Assembly: GCF_026427715.1 (NCBI RefSeq)
Contig: NZ_CP107558.1
Span: 409,001-473,000, forward strand
Origin: Methylocystis sp. MJC1
GTDB taxonomy: Bacteria; Pseudomonadota; Alphaproteobacteria; Rhizobiales; Beijerinckiaceae
Direction: 5' to 3'
Length of the DNA: 64,000 bases
The notes beneath the pieces were generated by a model. That model did not search any database, had not been told where the DNA came from, and saw only the letters and a list, made by a program, of their open reading frames with translations. This document shows positions 63,117 to 64,000 of the stretch, one piece after another. A program made the position numbers and the translations under genes. Within the stretch, counting starts at the first letter, position 1; every line of letters begins with the position of its first letter.

Positions 63117-64000
63117 TCAGAACTTCAAATTCGTCGCCACATAAAATGACCGCCCCATCCCCGGGACGGCGATGCCCCAGGGCGGCGCGATCGGCAAAGG
63201 CCCCGACATCGTCGCGCCGGCGCCGATATAGGCTCCGCCGAGCGGCAAATAATAGAACGTATTGAATAGATTATCGATGCCGACATCGACGCGGAGCTTT
63301 CCCCATTCATAGCTCGAGCGCAAATTGAACAACGCATAGGCCCCGGTCTTCAATTCGTTCCGGACCTGCTCGATGTTTTTCTTTGCGCCGACGAATTGCC
63401 CTTCGATCGCATTCGTCCAGCCGCCCATTTTTTGTTCGAGCGACAGTTTCGCATTGACCGGCATCATTTGGTACAGATTGCCGCCGGTCGTGATGTTCTG
63501 GCCATTGACGTAAGCGAGGATGCCTTTCGCCGTGAAGTCGCCGAGCGGCGTGTCTTTCGCCAGCACGGCGCGGCCGGAAAGATCAGCGCCGAAGATGCGG
63601 GCGTTTTGATTCACGAACTGAAGAGACGTAAATCCGTAGGTGTTGTACGGGTTGTTCATCGGCGAGGTTCCGCACACCGAGAACGGGCATCTTTGAACGT
63701 CGATGTAATTCGAGATGTAGGTGAAATAAGGAGTGAACGTCAGGTTCATGCTCCCGTTGGCGTCATGCCAATCCGCCGTCGCGCTGATCGTGTTGGCGAC
63801 TTCCGGCTTCAGGTTCAGATTGCCGATATAGAAGTTTCCGTCGCCGAACCACCCGATCATTTCCATCGCCATCAGGCCATTCGACCAAGTGTAGCGTTCG
63901 AAGAGATTCGGCGAGCGGCTCTTTAATGAATAACCGAGCGAATAAGTTTGCGTTGCGCTCGGCGTGTAGGTAGCTTGCGCCGTTGCGTTCCAGTTCTGAT
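63117..64000 (-). CDS. TonB-dependent receptor, copper-receptor-like; 5' part outside window
   Basis: C-terminal 294 residues of a TonB-dependent barrel; the frame is open through the right edge, so plug and signal are not visible. Barrel signatures: LKSRSPNLFERY, GNLNLKPEVANTISATADWH, VDVGIDNLFNTFYYLPLGGAYIG, ending SFYVATNLKF. The segment LPLGGAYIGAGATMSG...WGIAVPGMGRS resembles the C-terminus of OprC-type copper receptors. Copper specificity is inference. It ends after a strong terminator-like hairpin and is convergent with the YfhO-like gene. Confidence 0.85.
   Translation of the reverse strand, partial: QNWNATAQATYTPSATQTYSLGYSLKSRSPNLFERYTWSNGLMAMEMIGWFGDGNFYIGNLNLKPEVANTISATADWHDANGSMNLTFTPYFTYISNYIDVQRCPFSVCGTSPMNNPYNTYGFTSLQFVNQNARIFGADLSGRAVLAKDTPLGDFTAKGILAYVNGQNITTGGNLYQMMPVNAKLSLEQKMGGWTNAIEGQFVGAKKNIEQVRNELKTGAYALFNLRSSYEWGKLRVDVGIDNLFNTFYYLPLGGAYIGAGATMSGPLPIAPPWGIAVPGMGRSFYVATNLKF

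Overview
The window is GC-rich, densely coded chromosomal DNA of an alphaproteobacterium, most likely Hyphomicrobiales (Rhizobiales). The evidence is the nusA-infB operon carrying a YlxR-type gene, the ubiE/ubiB pair near mutM, the adrenodoxin-type ferredoxin, the mlaEFD-lipoprotein operon, a hopanoid-associated epimerase (hpnA) and abundant palindromic intergenic repeats. A serine-cycle methylotroph or methanotroph (Methylocystis/Methylosinus-like) would fit the PEP carboxylase, hpnA and a copper-type TonB receptor. That placement is inference: no methane or methanol oxidation gene lies in the window. No rRNA, tRNA, CRISPR array, transposase or prophage was recognised.

Layout. 1-9.1 kb: class I aminotransferase (cut by the window edge), OprB porin, PEP carboxylase, a GGDEF/EAL protein with a dead GGDEF site, a rhodanese and a dipeptide epimerase. 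9.2-12.8 kb: Mla-type lipid transport operon. 13-16.7 kb: [2Fe-2S] ferredoxin, a palindromic element, ferredoxin-NADP reductase, Sfp-type phosphopantetheinyl transferase and an exported Ntn hydrolase. 16.7-18.1 kb: a small pocket of unknown genes. 18.4-25.9 kb: translation operon rimP-nusA-ylxR-infB-rbfA-truB, preceded by a promoter and an attenuator-like hairpin and not followed by rpsO. 26-31.4 kb: two-component system divergent from a TonB siderophore receptor and an exported DJ-1/PfpI (isonitrile hydratase-like) protein. 31.6-37.5 kb: murI, di-heme peroxidase, small stress and envelope proteins, folE. 37.5-45.7 kb: ubiB, ubiE, L,D-transpeptidase, mutM, an ABC-2 exporter and two RNA methyltransferases. 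46-49.5 kb: FAD oxidase, SRAP protein, enoyl-CoA hydratase. 49.7-55.7 kb: envelope polysaccharide/lipid locus with a Wza-like export lipoprotein between two CDP-alcohol phosphotransferase paralogues (one with its catalytic motif destroyed), then hpnA, a small secreted protein and a GT4 glycosyltransferase. 55.7-60 kb: AttH-like protein with an FtsX-type ABC transporter. 60-64 kb: TPR-like protein, YfhO-like membrane protein, and the C-terminal part of a TonB receptor resembling copper receptors.

How it fits together. Most of the window is housekeeping. The best candidates for new biology are the 49.7-55.7 kb envelope locus, with its active/inactive phosphotransferase pair, and the 26-31.4 kb metal or metallophore uptake locus, which combines a sensor, a receptor and an isonitrile hydratase-like protein. 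At least three families of intergenic palindromic repeats are present; one lies inside the infB-rbfA interval.
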